Shown here: positions 24,929-33,546 of the stretch, one piece after another
How the letters are laid out: each line of letters starts with the position of its first letter
Position numbering within the stretch: the stretch's first letter is position 1
Assembly (NCBI RefSeq): GCF_014204755.1
Contig: NZ_JACHLZ010000001.1
Span: 3,385,337 to 3,449,336, forward strand
DNA: 64,000 nucleotides
DNA from: Brachybacterium aquaticum
GTDB taxonomy: Bacteria; Actinomycetota; Actinomycetes; Actinomycetales; Dermabacteraceae
Direction of reading: 5' to 3'
Position numbers and translations under genes: made by a program
The notes under the pieces: model-generated
Told to the model about the DNA's origin: nothing
What the model saw: the letters and a program-made list of their open reading frames with translations, nothing else
The model's database searches: none

Positions 24929-26064
24929 CGCGCGGCGCTCAGTGCCGTCGACTCTCGCAGCACCACGTCGCCGCGCACGTGCACCACGTGGGCGTTCGCC
25001 ACCCCGTCGGCCGACGTGCCGTCGCCGCGCGACGGGCCCGCACCGATCGAGGAGCCCCCGTCGGCCGTGTCGTCACCGTCGGCCGACGCGCCACGACCGC
25101 CGGAGCTCTCGCGCACCCAGGCGACGGCCTGCGCGGCCATCTCCGCGAGCGGCAGGGCGATCGTCGTGAGGGACGGGTTCGCATCCGCCGCGGCGCTGAC
25201 GCCGCCGAAGCCGGCGACGGCGACCTGGCCGGGCACGTCGATGCCGCGGCGTCGCAGCTCGCCGAGTGCGCCGAGGGCCATGACGTCGGCCGGGGCGAAC
25301 ACGCACAGCGGCAGGTCCTCGGCCGACGGGGAGTCCTCGAGGTGCTGGGCCAGGCGCGCGGCGAGCTCGAGGCCGCCCTGGCGGGTCAGCCCCGCGGCGA
25401 TGCTCAGCTCAGGCTCGATCCCTGCCTCGGTGAGCGCCTTGACGAAGCCGCCGGTGCGGTCGCCGGCCGACGGGATGCCCGTGATCCCCTCGACCACGGC
25501 GAAGCGGCGGTGCCCCTCCACGATCAGCGCGTCGGCGAGCTCCTCGGCGGCCTCGGCGTTGTCCGGGGCGAGGGTCCGGCCCATCCCGAGGGACTGTCCG
25601 AGGCCCACCACGGTCCCGCCGTTGCGCTCGAAGCCCTGCAACAGCGTGCTGATCGAGGCATCCGCCTCGACGCCGTAGCGGTGCGAGCCGACGAGGATCA
25701 GCGCATCGACCTGCTGCGCGATCAGCGCCCGCAGCGCCCGGATCTCGGTGTCGATGTCACGGCCGGTCTGGGTGAGCAGCACCTGGGACTGGGTGGCGAA
25801 CAGCTGCTGCTGGATCTCGCCCGCGATCGCCGCGAAGTAGGGGTCGTCGATGTTGTGGACGACCAGGCCGATCAGTCCCGAGCGGGAGCGGGCGAGGGCC
25901 TGCGCCTGGGCGTTGGGGACGTAGCCGAGCTTCGCGGCGGAGGCGCGGACCTTCTCGGCCACCTCCTTGCCCGGCACGCGGGCGGAGCCGTTGAGCACCC
26001 GGGACGCGGTGGCGAGGGACACGCCGGCGTCCTGGGCGACGTCGCTGAGGCGCACGGCGGGCAC
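24925..26064 (-). CDS. LacI-family transcriptional regulator
   Basis: The product is 379 aa. The helix-turn-helix (VRLSDVAQDAGVSLATASRVLNG) and hinge (YVPNAQAQALARSRS) are canonical, followed by a sugar-sensing domain (GLIGLVVHNIDDPYFA through VAVAGFGGVSA). A GTG at 26064 was chosen because AGAAGGAG lies just upstream and the HTH starts at residue 4. Near the C-terminus a 40-residue Gly/Asp/Ser-rich insert (about 25000-25105) built from GTCGGCC copies interrupts the last strand pair between WVRESSGG and AHVVHVRG. Nested inverted repeats before the start suggest autoregulation. Confidence 0.9.
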   Translation of the reverse strand: MPAVRLSDVAQDAGVSLATASRVLNGSARVPGKEVAEKVRASAAKLGYVPNAQAQALARSRSGLIGLVVHNIDDPYFAAIAGEIQQQLFATQSQVLLTQTGRDIDTEIRALRALIAQQVDALILVGSHRYGVEADASISTLLQGFERNGGTVVGLGQSLGMGRTLAPDNAEAAEELADALIVEGHRRFAVVEGITGIPSAGDRTGGFVKALTEAGIEPELSIAAGLTRQGGLELAARLAQHLEDSPSAEDLPLCVFAPADVMALGALGELRRRGIDVPGQVAVAGFGGVSAAADANPSLTTIALPLAEMAAQAVAWVRESSGGRGASADGDDTADGGSSIGAGPSRGDGTSADGVANAHVVHVRGDVVLRESTALSAAR

Positions 26065-26077
26065 GGGGACTCCTTCT

Positions 26078-26108
26078 GGGACAGCACCGGGAAACGCTGT
26101 CCCGGTGC
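26078..26108. promoter_or_regulatory. Two overlapping inverted repeats upstream of lacI
   Basis: GGGACAGC (26078-26085) pairs with GCTGTCCC (26096-26103). GCACCGGG (26084-26091) pairs with CCCGGTGC (26101-26108). Both arms are perfect 8-mers and the two pairings exclude each other. The site lies 14-44 bp before the GTG, where a LacI autoregulatory operator would be expected. Confidence 0.5.
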
Positions 26109-26158
26109 CGCTCAGCATAGCGTCGCGCTCCCGCCCCGCCTGGTCTTCCGTCGAGGAG

Positions 26159-26899
26159 TCACACAGTGGTCTCCGCCGCCCGGACCCTCGGCGCCAGGGG
26201 TGGGTGTGCGTACTCGTCGCGCTTCGAGGTGCCGACGCCCATGCGGGCCATGCCCGAGGCGAGCCCGACCGCTGCGGCGACCCCGTCGACGACCGGCACG
26301 CCCAGCGAGGCGCTGAGACGGTGGCAGAGATCCGCCATCCCCGCGCAGCCGAGCACGACCACGTCGGCCTCGTCCTCCTCCACCACCGTCCGGCACCAGC
26401 CGAGGATCCGTTCGTACGCCTCGGGTCGGGTGTCCTCGAGCTCGAGGACCCCGAGCCCCGAACCGTACGCCGCGACCAGGGCGCCGTCGGCCCCGTAGCG
26501 ATGCGCGATGTCCCGTGCCCGGCCGAGGGTCCGCGAGAGCGTGGTGACGATCCCGAAGGTCCGTCCGGCCAGCATGGCGACGTGCATCGCCGCCTCGGCG
26601 ACGCCGATCACCGGCACATCCACGAGCTCCCGGGCGGCGTCCAGGCCCGGATCGCCGAAGCAGGCGATGATGTAGCCGTCGCTGCCGCCCCGGGCGAGGT
26701 CGTCCTGGATGAGGGCCTGGACCGCGGCCGCCGCCCGGATCTCGTCGCTGTGGGACTCGATCGCCGCAGGTCCGTCCAGCGGCCCGGGGCAGAGGGCGCG
26801 GATCTCGGTGTCCGGTGCGGCGACCGACCGGGCCGCGTGACCGATCTTCTCCGTCATCGCCGCGGAGGTGTTCGGGTTGATGATCGTCAGGCGGATCAT
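26159..26899 (-). CDS. Asp/Glu/hydantoin racemase family protein
   Basis: The product is 246 aa. It opens with IRLTIINPNTSAAMTEKI, and the two catalytic cysteines of the family appear in IIACFGDPG and VVLGCAGMADL. It probably racemises hydantoins or a related amino acid derivative. Its start overlaps the transporter stop (ATGA). Coupling with an NCS1 transporter supports a role in using imported hydantoin or allantoin-like compounds. No hydantoinase is in the window. Confidence 0.9.
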   Translation of the reverse strand: MIRLTIINPNTSAAMTEKIGHAARSVAAPDTEIRALCPGPLDGPAAIESHSDEIRAAAAVQALIQDDLARGGSDGYIIACFGDPGLDAARELVDVPVIGVAEAAMHVAMLAGRTFGIVTTLSRTLGRARDIAHRYGADGALVAAYGSGLGVLELEDTRPEAYERILGWCRTVVEEDEADVVVLGCAGMADLCHRLSASLGVPVVDGVAAAVGLASGMARMGVGTSKRDEYAHPPLAPRVRAAETTV

Positions 26900-28491
26900 C
26901 GGTCCACTCCCTCCGGGAGGGAGGCTGAGGTGCCGACCTGGGAGGCGTGCGAGCCCTCGTCGGCCCAGGAGCTCTCCGAGGTGCCGTCGGAGATCCCGCG
27001 GACCTCTCCGTCCAGCTGCGGCACCTGCGGCCGGACCCGCTCGAGCACCGTGAACAGGATGAACCCCAGAGCGCAGCCGATGAACCAGCTGAAGTCGCTG
27101 ATCGAGGCCCAGGCCTGCGGCATCAGACCGGCACCGCTGAGGCCGCGAGGCAGGATCGCCACGGCGATGGTGGGCAGTCCTGCACCGAGAACGGCCGCGA
27201 TCGCATTCGGGTTCACGCCGCGCCGATACCAGTACGGTCCGGTCTCCTCCATCGAGTACATCGCCTCGACCTTGATCCGCTGCCGGGCGACGACGTAGTA
27301 CCCCGAGATGAGGATGCCGAACAGGGGACCGATGAGGGCCGAGAGGATGCCGAGCGTGTAGTGGATCGCCTCGTCGTTCGAGTACCAGTTCCACGGGGTG
27401 AGGATCACCGAGCCGACGGCGGCGATCATCCCGCCGGTGCGCCAGGAGATCTTCTGCGGTGCCACGTTCGAGAAGTCGAAGGCGGGGGCGATGAAGTTGG
27501 CGACGATGTTGATGCCCACGGTGGCGGTGACGAAGGTGAGCCCGCCCAGCAGGATCGCGAACCAGTGGTCGATGCGCTCCACGGTGTGGATCGGGTCGGT
27601 GATCAGCTCGCCGAAGACCGGCACGGTGGCGGAGGCGGTCACCACGGTGAGGATCGAGAAGAACAGGAAGTTGACGGGCAGCCCCCAGAAGTTGCCCTTC
27701 TTCACGGCGTCGTAGCTGCGCCCGTAGCGGGAGATGTCGCCGAAGTTCAGCATCGGGCCGGAGAAGTAGGAGACCACGATCGCGATCGCGGTGATCATCA
27801 CGGGGATGGAGGCTGCGAGGCTCATCGAGGGGCCCGAGGAGAGGTTCAGGCTGATGTTCTCCCAGCCCGCCTGCGAGACCATGTACACGGCCAGCACGAT
27901 CATCACGACGTACACGGCCGGACCCGCCCAGTCGATGAACCGTCGGATCGTGTCCATGCCCTTCCAGAAGACCGCCACCTGGGCGACCCAGAGGATGCCG
28001 TAGGAGATCCAGCCGAGCGCATCCAGGCCGAGGAAGCTCGGTTCGAGCAGGGCCGCGGTCGAGGGGATGAACTTCAACAGCACGATCGTCAGCGCCTCGG
28101 AGGCGAGGTAGGTCTGCACCCCGTACCAGGCGATCGCGATCACGCCGCGGATCACCGCGGGCAGGTTCGCTCCGCGCACGCCGAAGAGGAAGCGGTTCAC
28201 CACCGGGTAGGGCGCGCCGGTGCGCTGGCTCGGCTTGGCGACCAGGTTCGCGAAGAGCTGCACGATGAGGATGCCGACGATCAGGGAGACGAGCACCTGC
28301 CAGCTGGCGATGCCGAGGGCGAACAGGGAGCCCGCGGTGACGTACCCGCCCACCGAGTGCACATCGCTCATCCAGAACGCGAAGATGTTGTAGCTGGACC
28401 ACTTCTGCTTCGTCGGAGGAAGCGCTGCGAGATCCTCGTTGGTCAGCCTCGGGTCAGGAGCGGTCGGAGCGGAGGCGACGGGAGGAGTCAT
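26896..28491 (-). CDS. NCS1-family nucleobase/hydantoin transporter
   Basis: The product is 531 aa with about 12 membrane segments. Family features include LTNEDLAALPPTKQKWSSYN before helix 1, FAFWMSDVHSVGGY, PYPVVNRFLFGVRGAN, and SGPMLNFGDISRYGRS. NCS1 proteins import nucleobases, allantoin or hydantoins with Na+ or H+. The racemase behind it favours a hydantoin-type substrate. ATG at 28491 has no good ribosome site, and a TTG at 28524 preceded by AGAGG is a realistic alternative start. Confidence 0.92.
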   Translation of the reverse strand: MTPPVASAPTAPDPRLTNEDLAALPPTKQKWSSYNIFAFWMSDVHSVGGYVTAGSLFALGIASWQVLVSLIVGILIVQLFANLVAKPSQRTGAPYPVVNRFLFGVRGANLPAVIRGVIAIAWYGVQTYLASEALTIVLLKFIPSTAALLEPSFLGLDALGWISYGILWVAQVAVFWKGMDTIRRFIDWAGPAVYVVMIVLAVYMVSQAGWENISLNLSSGPSMSLAASIPVMITAIAIVVSYFSGPMLNFGDISRYGRSYDAVKKGNFWGLPVNFLFFSILTVVTASATVPVFGELITDPIHTVERIDHWFAILLGGLTFVTATVGINIVANFIAPAFDFSNVAPQKISWRTGGMIAAVGSVILTPWNWYSNDEAIHYTLGILSALIGPLFGILISGYYVVARQRIKVEAMYSMEETGPYWYRRGVNPNAIAAVLGAGLPTIAVAILPRGLSGAGLMPQAWASISDFSWFIGCALGFILFTVLERVRPQVPQLDGEVRGISDGTSESSWADEGSHASQVGTSASLPEGVDR

Positions 28492-28636
28492 CGGAGGAAG
28501 CGGGGGCGGGGCGATGGCGTTCAAGGCAGGACCTCTCGCGGAGGGCGCGACGTCGAAGCGGCGGCGCGGGAATGGGCAGGGTGGAGCAGAAGGGGTAGGG
28601 GAACGGGGTGGCACAGGACCGGCGGGACGGGGCCCG

Positions 28637-30016
28637 TCAGGCTGAGGTCGTTGATGTGGCCAGCGCGGGGCGCGGCTCCGCTGCGGCCGAGGGGGACGAC
28701 GGCGGGGCGTCGGACGCCGACGGCAGGGCACCGGACGGCAGGGCGTCGGACGGCGAGGCGTCCGACGGGGCGTCCTCGGTCGAGGCGCGGCGGGCACCCG
28801 CGTACACCTCGCGGTCCAGCTCGCCCTCGGCGTGACTGACCAGCATCGCCACGACGGTGTCGCCGTTGACGTTGAGGAAGGTGCGCAGGATTCCGGTGAA
28901 CCAGTCCACGGCGATCAGCAGACCCACCGCCTCCAACGGCAGACCCATCGTGGTGGCCAGGAACATCGCCACCACGGGGAACCCGCCGGGCACGGTGATG
29001 GTGCCCATGTTCAGCAGGATCGCCAGCGCCATGCCCAGCACGATCTGGCCCACTCCCAGCTGCATGTCCCCGGACTGCGCCAGGAACATCACCACGATCA
29101 TGTAGTTCAGGACCGCGCCGTAGGAGCCCATGGTCATCCCCAGCGACAGGGTGAAGTTCGCGATCCGCGGGCTGACGCCGATGCGCTCGATCGCGGTGCG
29201 CAGCACGGTGGGGAAGGTGACCGCCGAGCTGGTGGTGGTCACGGCCACCGCCGTCTGCTCGGCGAGGTGGGCGGGAAGGCGCAGCGGGTTCAGGCCCGTG
29301 CGCAGGGAGACCACCACGACGAACAGGACCGTCAGGATCGCCACGCCCAGGGCCGTGGTGCCGAGGTAGGCGAGGCCGGAGAGGACGACGCTCGCGCCGA
29401 CGGTGCCGGTGAGGGCGGCCAGCAGGCAGAACACGCCGATCGGGGCGATCAGCATGACCAGCCGGATCATGCCCAGCAGCACGCTCTGCAGCTGGGTCGC
29501 GAGCTCCAGCACCAGTCGGTTCCCGCTGGTGGCCACGTAGCGGTTCAGGGCCAGGCCGAACAGCACCGAGAACACGATCACCGGGATCATGCTCCCGGCG
29601 GACATCGCCTCGAACACGTTGGTGGAGACGAAGCCGAGCAGGGTGTCCTGCCAGGTGGTCGCCTCGGCGGCGGAGGCGTCCAGACCCGGATCCGCCACGC
29701 CGCTGAGGTCGATCCCGGCGCCCGGGCGGAGGGTCGCCGCCAGCACCCAGGCGAGCAGTGCGGAGATCAGCGAGAACCCGAGCATCCAGCCGACGGTGCG
29801 GGCGGCGAGGCGGCCGGTCCCGGCGCCGGCGAGCGAGCCGGTGCCCACGACCACCGAGGCCATCACCAGCGGAACGATCGCCATCTGCACCAGGCGGATG
29901 AACACATCGCCGAAGACCTTCAGCTCGCCGGCCGGTTCCCCGACGATCAGGCCGACCGCGGCCCCGGCGATGGCGCCGGCCGCGATCAGCACGGCGGGGT
30001 GCTTCCAGAACGTCAT
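28637..30016 (-). CDS. Dicarboxylate/amino acid:cation symporter (DAACS)
   Basis: The product is 459 aa. The family imports C4-dicarboxylates or glutamate with H+ or Na+. Visible are FIRLVQMAIVPLVMASVVVG, the serine-rich hairpin AVTTTSSAVTFPTVL, GMTMGSYGAVLNYM, GGFPVVAMFLATTMGLP and DWFTGILRTFLNVNGDT. GGAGG precedes the ATG. The C-terminal 45 residues are a low-complexity Ser/Asp/Ala/Pro tail (PSDA repeats) made of GTCGGACGCC-type units. It is divergent from the FadR-type regulator and probably its target. Confidence 0.93.
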   Translation of the reverse strand: MTFWKHPAVLIAAGAIAGAAVGLIVGEPAGELKVFGDVFIRLVQMAIVPLVMASVVVGTGSLAGAGTGRLAARTVGWMLGFSLISALLAWVLAATLRPGAGIDLSGVADPGLDASAAEATTWQDTLLGFVSTNVFEAMSAGSMIPVIVFSVLFGLALNRYVATSGNRLVLELATQLQSVLLGMIRLVMLIAPIGVFCLLAALTGTVGASVVLSGLAYLGTTALGVAILTVLFVVVVSLRTGLNPLRLPAHLAEQTAVAVTTTSSAVTFPTVLRTAIERIGVSPRIANFTLSLGMTMGSYGAVLNYMIVVMFLAQSGDMQLGVGQIVLGMALAILLNMGTITVPGGFPVVAMFLATTMGLPLEAVGLLIAVDWFTGILRTFLNVNGDTVVAMLVSHAEGELDREVYAGARRASTEDAPSDASPSDALPSGALPSASDAPPSSPSAAAEPRPALATSTTSA

Positions 30017-30556
30017 CGGGGTCCTCCAGATCGAGCGGTCGAAGTGGCTCGAAACTATGGAGGCAAGGGTGTGCAGGCCCGGTCGAGGGGGTGGCGTGAC
30101 CGTCTCGTGATCAGCGTTCCGCTCCCGTGAGACATCGGTTCCAGGGCATGCCGGAGGACCGCTCCGTACTGGCCAGGCCGAGGAGCGGGGGTCCGTTCCC
30201 GTCGTCGCGGAACGGTGCAGTGGGGTGGGTGGGGGACCGTCCCATGCCACCTCGCCCGGGGAATGGTGCGGTCCGGTACAGGATCGCTCCGGGCCACGGC
30301 GTGCACGGGCTTGCGGGGCATGGCCCCGCGGTGTGTCCATCAGTGGCGGACCGAGGTCTGTCCCAGCGGCCGACGGGGGGTCGGCGCAGTGGCCGAAACG
30401 ACGGCTCACGCCTGGGGCGGAACTGGTCTAACCAGTGGACGAATCCAGCGTAGCACGCGGCGGTGGGCCGCGTCAGTGCTGGTGATCGCCCATTCCTCTC
30501 GTAAGGACGTCAGGCGCGCGGTCAGAGTGGTCCGTCCGCTGTGCCACCATGGGCCG
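30017..30556. other. 540-bp divergent intergenic region, transporter / FadR regulator
   Basis: No gene is called. It holds a GCGGGGC-ATG-GCCCCGC hairpin (30313-30329) and a GGCCGACGGGG copy (about 30371). The FadR-type operator lies at 30422-30436 and a CACCAT box sits just before the regulator start. Several G/C-rich fragments (GGTGCGGTCC-like words) recur, so part of it may be repeat debris. Confidence 0.5.
30422..30436. promoter_or_regulatory. FadR/GntR-type operator ACTGGT-CTA-ACCAGT
   Basis: Perfect 6-bp inverted repeat with a 3-bp centre, matching the FadR-subfamily pattern TGGTnnnACCA. It lies 120 bp before the GntR gene and between it and the divergent symporter. Confidence 0.7.
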
Positions 30557-31258
30557 ATGGACATCACCGCGGAGCGCCCCGACCAGGGTCTGGCTCCTTC
30601 CCGGCTCGGCGCCGAGCTCGCCGGCCTCCTCGAGACGCGGATCCGCGCGGGCGAGCAGCCGGCCGGCACCTTGCTGCCCTCGGAGCGAGCCCTGTCCGAG
30701 CAGTACGGGGTCTCACGGGCCACGGTGCGCCAGGCGCTCTCCGAGCTCGAGGCCAAGCACCTGATCGCTCGCCGGCAGGGCCGCGGCACCACCGTGCTGG
30801 GCCCGCCCTCGGAGGCCGCGGACCTGGCCTCGTTGCTGGCCGCCACCCCGCCCGAGGTGCGTAATGCGATCGAGCTGCGCCGCATCGTCGAGCCGGAGAT
30901 CGCCCGGCTCGCCGCCCAGCGCGCCCTCCCCTCGGACCTGGTGCTGCTGCGGCGGGCGCTCGAGACCACCAGTGAGCACCTCGACCCCGAGGAGTCCGTG
31001 CGCCGCGACGTCGAGTTCCACCACCTGCTCGCCCGCGCCTCCCGGAATCCGCTGCTGCCGGCACTGATGGAGTTCGCCGCTGCCCAGACGGAGGGGGAGC
31101 GGCTCGCCTCCCACAGGACCGTCGACCGCCGCCGCACCTCCCTCGCGGGTCATCGCGCGATCCTGGAGGCTGTCCGGACAGGGGATGCCGAGGCTGCCCG
31201 TGCCGCCATGGATGCCCACCTCGCCGAGGTCCAGGAGATCAGCACTCCCGGGAGGTGA
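30557..31258 (+). CDS. FadR-subfamily GntR regulator
   Basis: The product is 233 aa. The N-terminal winged helix has LPSERALSEQYGVSRATVRQALSELE (about 40-65) with the RRQGRGT wing. The C-terminal FCD-type all-helical domain has the metal/ligand histidine pattern HHLLARASRN and AGHRAILEAVRTGD. It probably controls the divergent dicarboxylate symporter through the operator at 30422, responding to an organic acid. The start follows CACCAT plus 6 nt, so the message may be leaderless. Confidence 0.92.
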   Translation: MDITAERPDQGLAPSRLGAELAGLLETRIRAGEQPAGTLLPSERALSEQYGVSRATVRQALSELEAKHLIARRQGRGTTVLGPPSEAADLASLLAATPPEVRNAIELRRIVEPEIARLAAQRALPSDLVLLRRALETTSEHLDPEESVRRDVEFHHLLARASRNPLLPALMEFAAAQTEGERLASHRTVDRRRTSLAGHRAILEAVRTGDAEAARAAMDAHLAEVQEISTPGR

Positions 31259-31305
31259 GCGCAGAGCGCCGGAGCCGTGCGGGTGTCGGCTTGAGGAGCG
31301 CAGCT

Positions 31306-32100
31306 TCACTGAGCAGCGCGCGCAGCCTCACCGAGCAGCTCGCGCAGCGTCGCCGCCTCGCGGGGGAGCAGGTCGGGATCGTCGCCCGGGATGAACTCGA
31401 GCAACGCATCGCGCTCGCCGCCGTTCTCCCGGTCGTGCGCCTGGAGCAGCGTGAACACCTCGCGCCACAGGGAGGAGCGCTCCGCGAGGGGAAGGCGCTC
31501 GTGCCCCGGCCACCAGGAGAAGACGTGGATGCTCGAGGTGCGGGGGAGGACCTCGCGCAGAGTGTCGAGCGCGTCGGCCTCCGGCATGTCCTGGTGCGGC
31601 TGCCAGTAGGAGCGGACGTTCACCTCGCCCACCTCGTCGAGCAGGCGCAGGGTCGAGCCGATCTCGTCGGTGAGCGTGCGGCCGTGGAACTCGAGCCCCA
31701 GGTCGACGCCCTCGGCGTCGGCGCGACGGGCGAACGCGGCGAGGCGCGCGACCAGGCGGGCGCGCTGCTCGGGGCCGACGTCGGCCGAGCCCGCACTCCC
31801 CGCCCACACCCGGATCCGGGGAGCGCCGAGCGCGAGGGCGGAGGCCAGTACGGCCTCGCCCTCGGCGGCGACCTCCTCGACGGCGCCCTCGAAGCGCAGG
31901 TAAGAGCCGTAGGACGCGACGGCGAGCCCGGCGTCCTCGGTGGCCTTCCTCGCGCGACGCGCTGCGTCGACGTCACCTGGCGGGACGTGCACGTCCCCGG
32001 CCCATTCGATGCACTCCAGGTCCGCGTGCGCGGCGAGCTCGACCACGCGCGGCACGTCGAGACCACGGAAAGTCACCGAGCAGAGGCCGGGGCGGATCAT
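31306..32100 (-). CDS. Sugar phosphate isomerase/epimerase family protein
   Basis: The product is 264 aa. It begins MIRPGLCSVTFRGLDVPRV and shows the barrel's metal-site pattern: LGLEFHGRTLTDE (Glu/His), a VNVRSYWQPHQD strand, and a terminal ALLEFIPGDD Glu. AAGGAG lies 6 nt before the ATG. It is convergent with the GntR gene and stands alone, and the substrate is unknown. Confidence 0.85.
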   Translation of the reverse strand: MIRPGLCSVTFRGLDVPRVVELAAHADLECIEWAGDVHVPPGDVDAARRARKATEDAGLAVASYGSYLRFEGAVEEVAAEGEAVLASALALGAPRIRVWAGSAGSADVGPEQRARLVARLAAFARRADAEGVDLGLEFHGRTLTDEIGSTLRLLDEVGEVNVRSYWQPHQDMPEADALDTLREVLPRTSSIHVFSWWPGHERLPLAERSSLWREVFTLLQAHDRENGGERDALLEFIPGDDPDLLPREAATLRELLGEAARAAQ

Positions 32101-32239
32101 GGGGCTCCTTCACGAGGTGAGGCGAGGGGTCGCGCGATTCGAGCGTAGCCGCGAACGCCCGACACCGCGGTCGGCGCTCTTCACCTCTTCGACCTCGCTC
32201 CGTACGCTGGGCCCCGTCCCCGACGCGAAGGAGCACACC

Positions 32240-32599
32240 ATGACCGAGCAGTTCTCCGACGAGCAGTTCTCCGACGAGCAGATCGACGACGGACAGGTCG
32301 GCGCGGACCGTGAGGAGGCGCGCGACGCCGCAGCCGCCGAGCAGGCCTGGGACGATCCCGACGCCGCGTTCCCGTCCGGCCTCGGCGCGGACGACGCGAC
32401 CGCCGCTGAGCAGGGCAACCGTGATGGCGACGAGATGGCGGCCGAGGGCTATGACCCCGGCGAGCTCGCGGACCTCGCCGGTGACGACCAGGACCTCGAC
32501 GAGCTCGGCGGGGTGCGCCGGGACGAGTCCGCCGCGGCGGTCGACCTCGACGGCACCGACGGCGGGGAGGATCCGCTGGCCGGCGAAGCGATCGGCTGA
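32240..32599 (+). CDS. Small very acidic protein
   Basis: The product is 119 aa, about one third Asp plus Glu, with no membrane segment. The N-terminus repeats SDEQ (EQFSDEQFSDEQ). A GYDPGELADLAGDDQDLDEL segment in the middle resembles acidic actinobacterial proteins of unknown function. GAAGGAG precedes the ATG at good spacing. It is probably largely disordered. A 54-bp hairpin lies 36 bp after the stop. Confidence 0.75.
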   Translation: MTEQFSDEQFSDEQIDDGQVGADREEARDAAAAEQAWDDPDAAFPSGLGADDATAAEQGNRDGDEMAAEGYDPGELADLAGDDQDLDELGGVRRDESAAAVDLDGTDGGEDPLAGEAIG

Positions 32600-32634
32600 C
32601 ACCCCCGGCGCTGACCCCGCCCCGACCCCGGGGC

Positions 32635-32688
32635 AGGGGTGCAGTTCATGTCGCTATTCCGCGAAATAGCGACGCGAACTGCACCCCT
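32635..32688. repeat. 54-bp near-perfect palindrome, GGTGC-N7-GTCGCTA family
   Basis: Outer arms are AGGGGTGCAGTTC and its complement (13 bp), then a 2-nt mismatch on each side, inner arms GTCGCTATT / AATAGCGAC (9 bp), and a 6-nt loop. The GGTGC and GTCGCTA words are separated by exactly 7 nt, as in the arrays beside the arsenic genes. It may also act as a terminator for the acidic-protein gene. Confidence 0.85.
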
Positions 32689-32829
32689 CGAGGCCCCTGG
32701 AGCGTCTCGCACCCGCGACGGCGCAGCACCTCCCGACAGCACCGCGGCCCGGCACCCCATCAGGGGTTCCGGGCCGCGGCGTCGGCAGGGGAGAGGCTCA
32801 CGAGGTCAGCGACCTTCACTCGCGCGAGC

Positions 32830-33546
32830 TCAGCGACCCTTCAGCAGGTCGCCCATCGGGACGAAGTCGGAGAACTCCGCGTCCAGCGCGGGGCGCGACG
32901 GGGCGCCCACGGTGACGGGCTCGCCGGCCGCATCGGCGGCAGTCTCCTCGGCCACCTCCGCACCCTCCGGCAGTCCGGCGCGCAGCATCGTCGCGAGCTC
33001 GCACGCGGCGCGGCGCACCCGCGTCGCGAGCGGCTGCTCGTCGGCCTGCCCCTCGGTGTCGGCGCCGAAGTCGGCCGAGGCCGCGAACATGACCGTCGGG
33101 ACGACCTCGGACTTGAGGTAGCCGAACATCGGGCGGATCGCGTAGTCGATCGCCAGGGAGTGGCGGGCGGTGCCGGCTGTCGCGCCGAGCAGCACCGGCT
33201 TGCCCTTCCACAGGTCGATGTCCAGCGCGTCGATGAACAGCTTGAACAAGCCCGAGGGGCCGACGTTGAAGATCGGCGTCACGGCGATCACCGCGTCGGC
33301 GGCGCGCAGCTGCTCGACCACCATGGCCAGGCGTTCGTTCGGGAAGTGGGTGAGCAGGCCGTCGGTGAGGTCGTGCGCGTACTCGCGCAGCTCGATGGTG
33401 CGCACCTCGACCTCGGCCCCGTCGGCCGAGAGCGCCGCCGTGGTCTCACGGCTCAGCTGGTCGGCGAGCATGCGGGTAGAGCTCGGGGTGGACAGCCCCG
33501 CCGAGACGGCGAGGATCCGGTAGGTGCGGGTCGCGGGAGTGCTCAT
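32830..33546 (-). CDS. NAD(P)H-dependent FMN reductase (CE1759-type)
   Basis: The product is 238 aa of flavodoxin-like fold: RILAVSAGLSTPSSTRMLAD phosphate loop, VIAVTPIFNVGPSGLFKLFIDAL and GKPVLLGATAGTARHSLAID. It would supply reduced FMN to the flavin-dependent oxygenase encoded directly upstream, whose stop overlaps this start (ATGA). The pair is conserved in actinobacteria, and its natural substrate is unknown. Confidence 0.9.
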   Translation of the reverse strand: MSTPATRTYRILAVSAGLSTPSSTRMLADQLSRETTAALSADGAEVEVRTIELREYAHDLTDGLLTHFPNERLAMVVEQLRAADAVIAVTPIFNVGPSGLFKLFIDALDIDLWKGKPVLLGATAGTARHSLAIDYAIRPMFGYLKSEVVPTVMFAASADFGADTEGQADEQPLATRVRRAACELATMLRAGLPEGAEVAEETAADAAGEPVTVGAPSRPALDAEFSDFVPMGDLLKGR

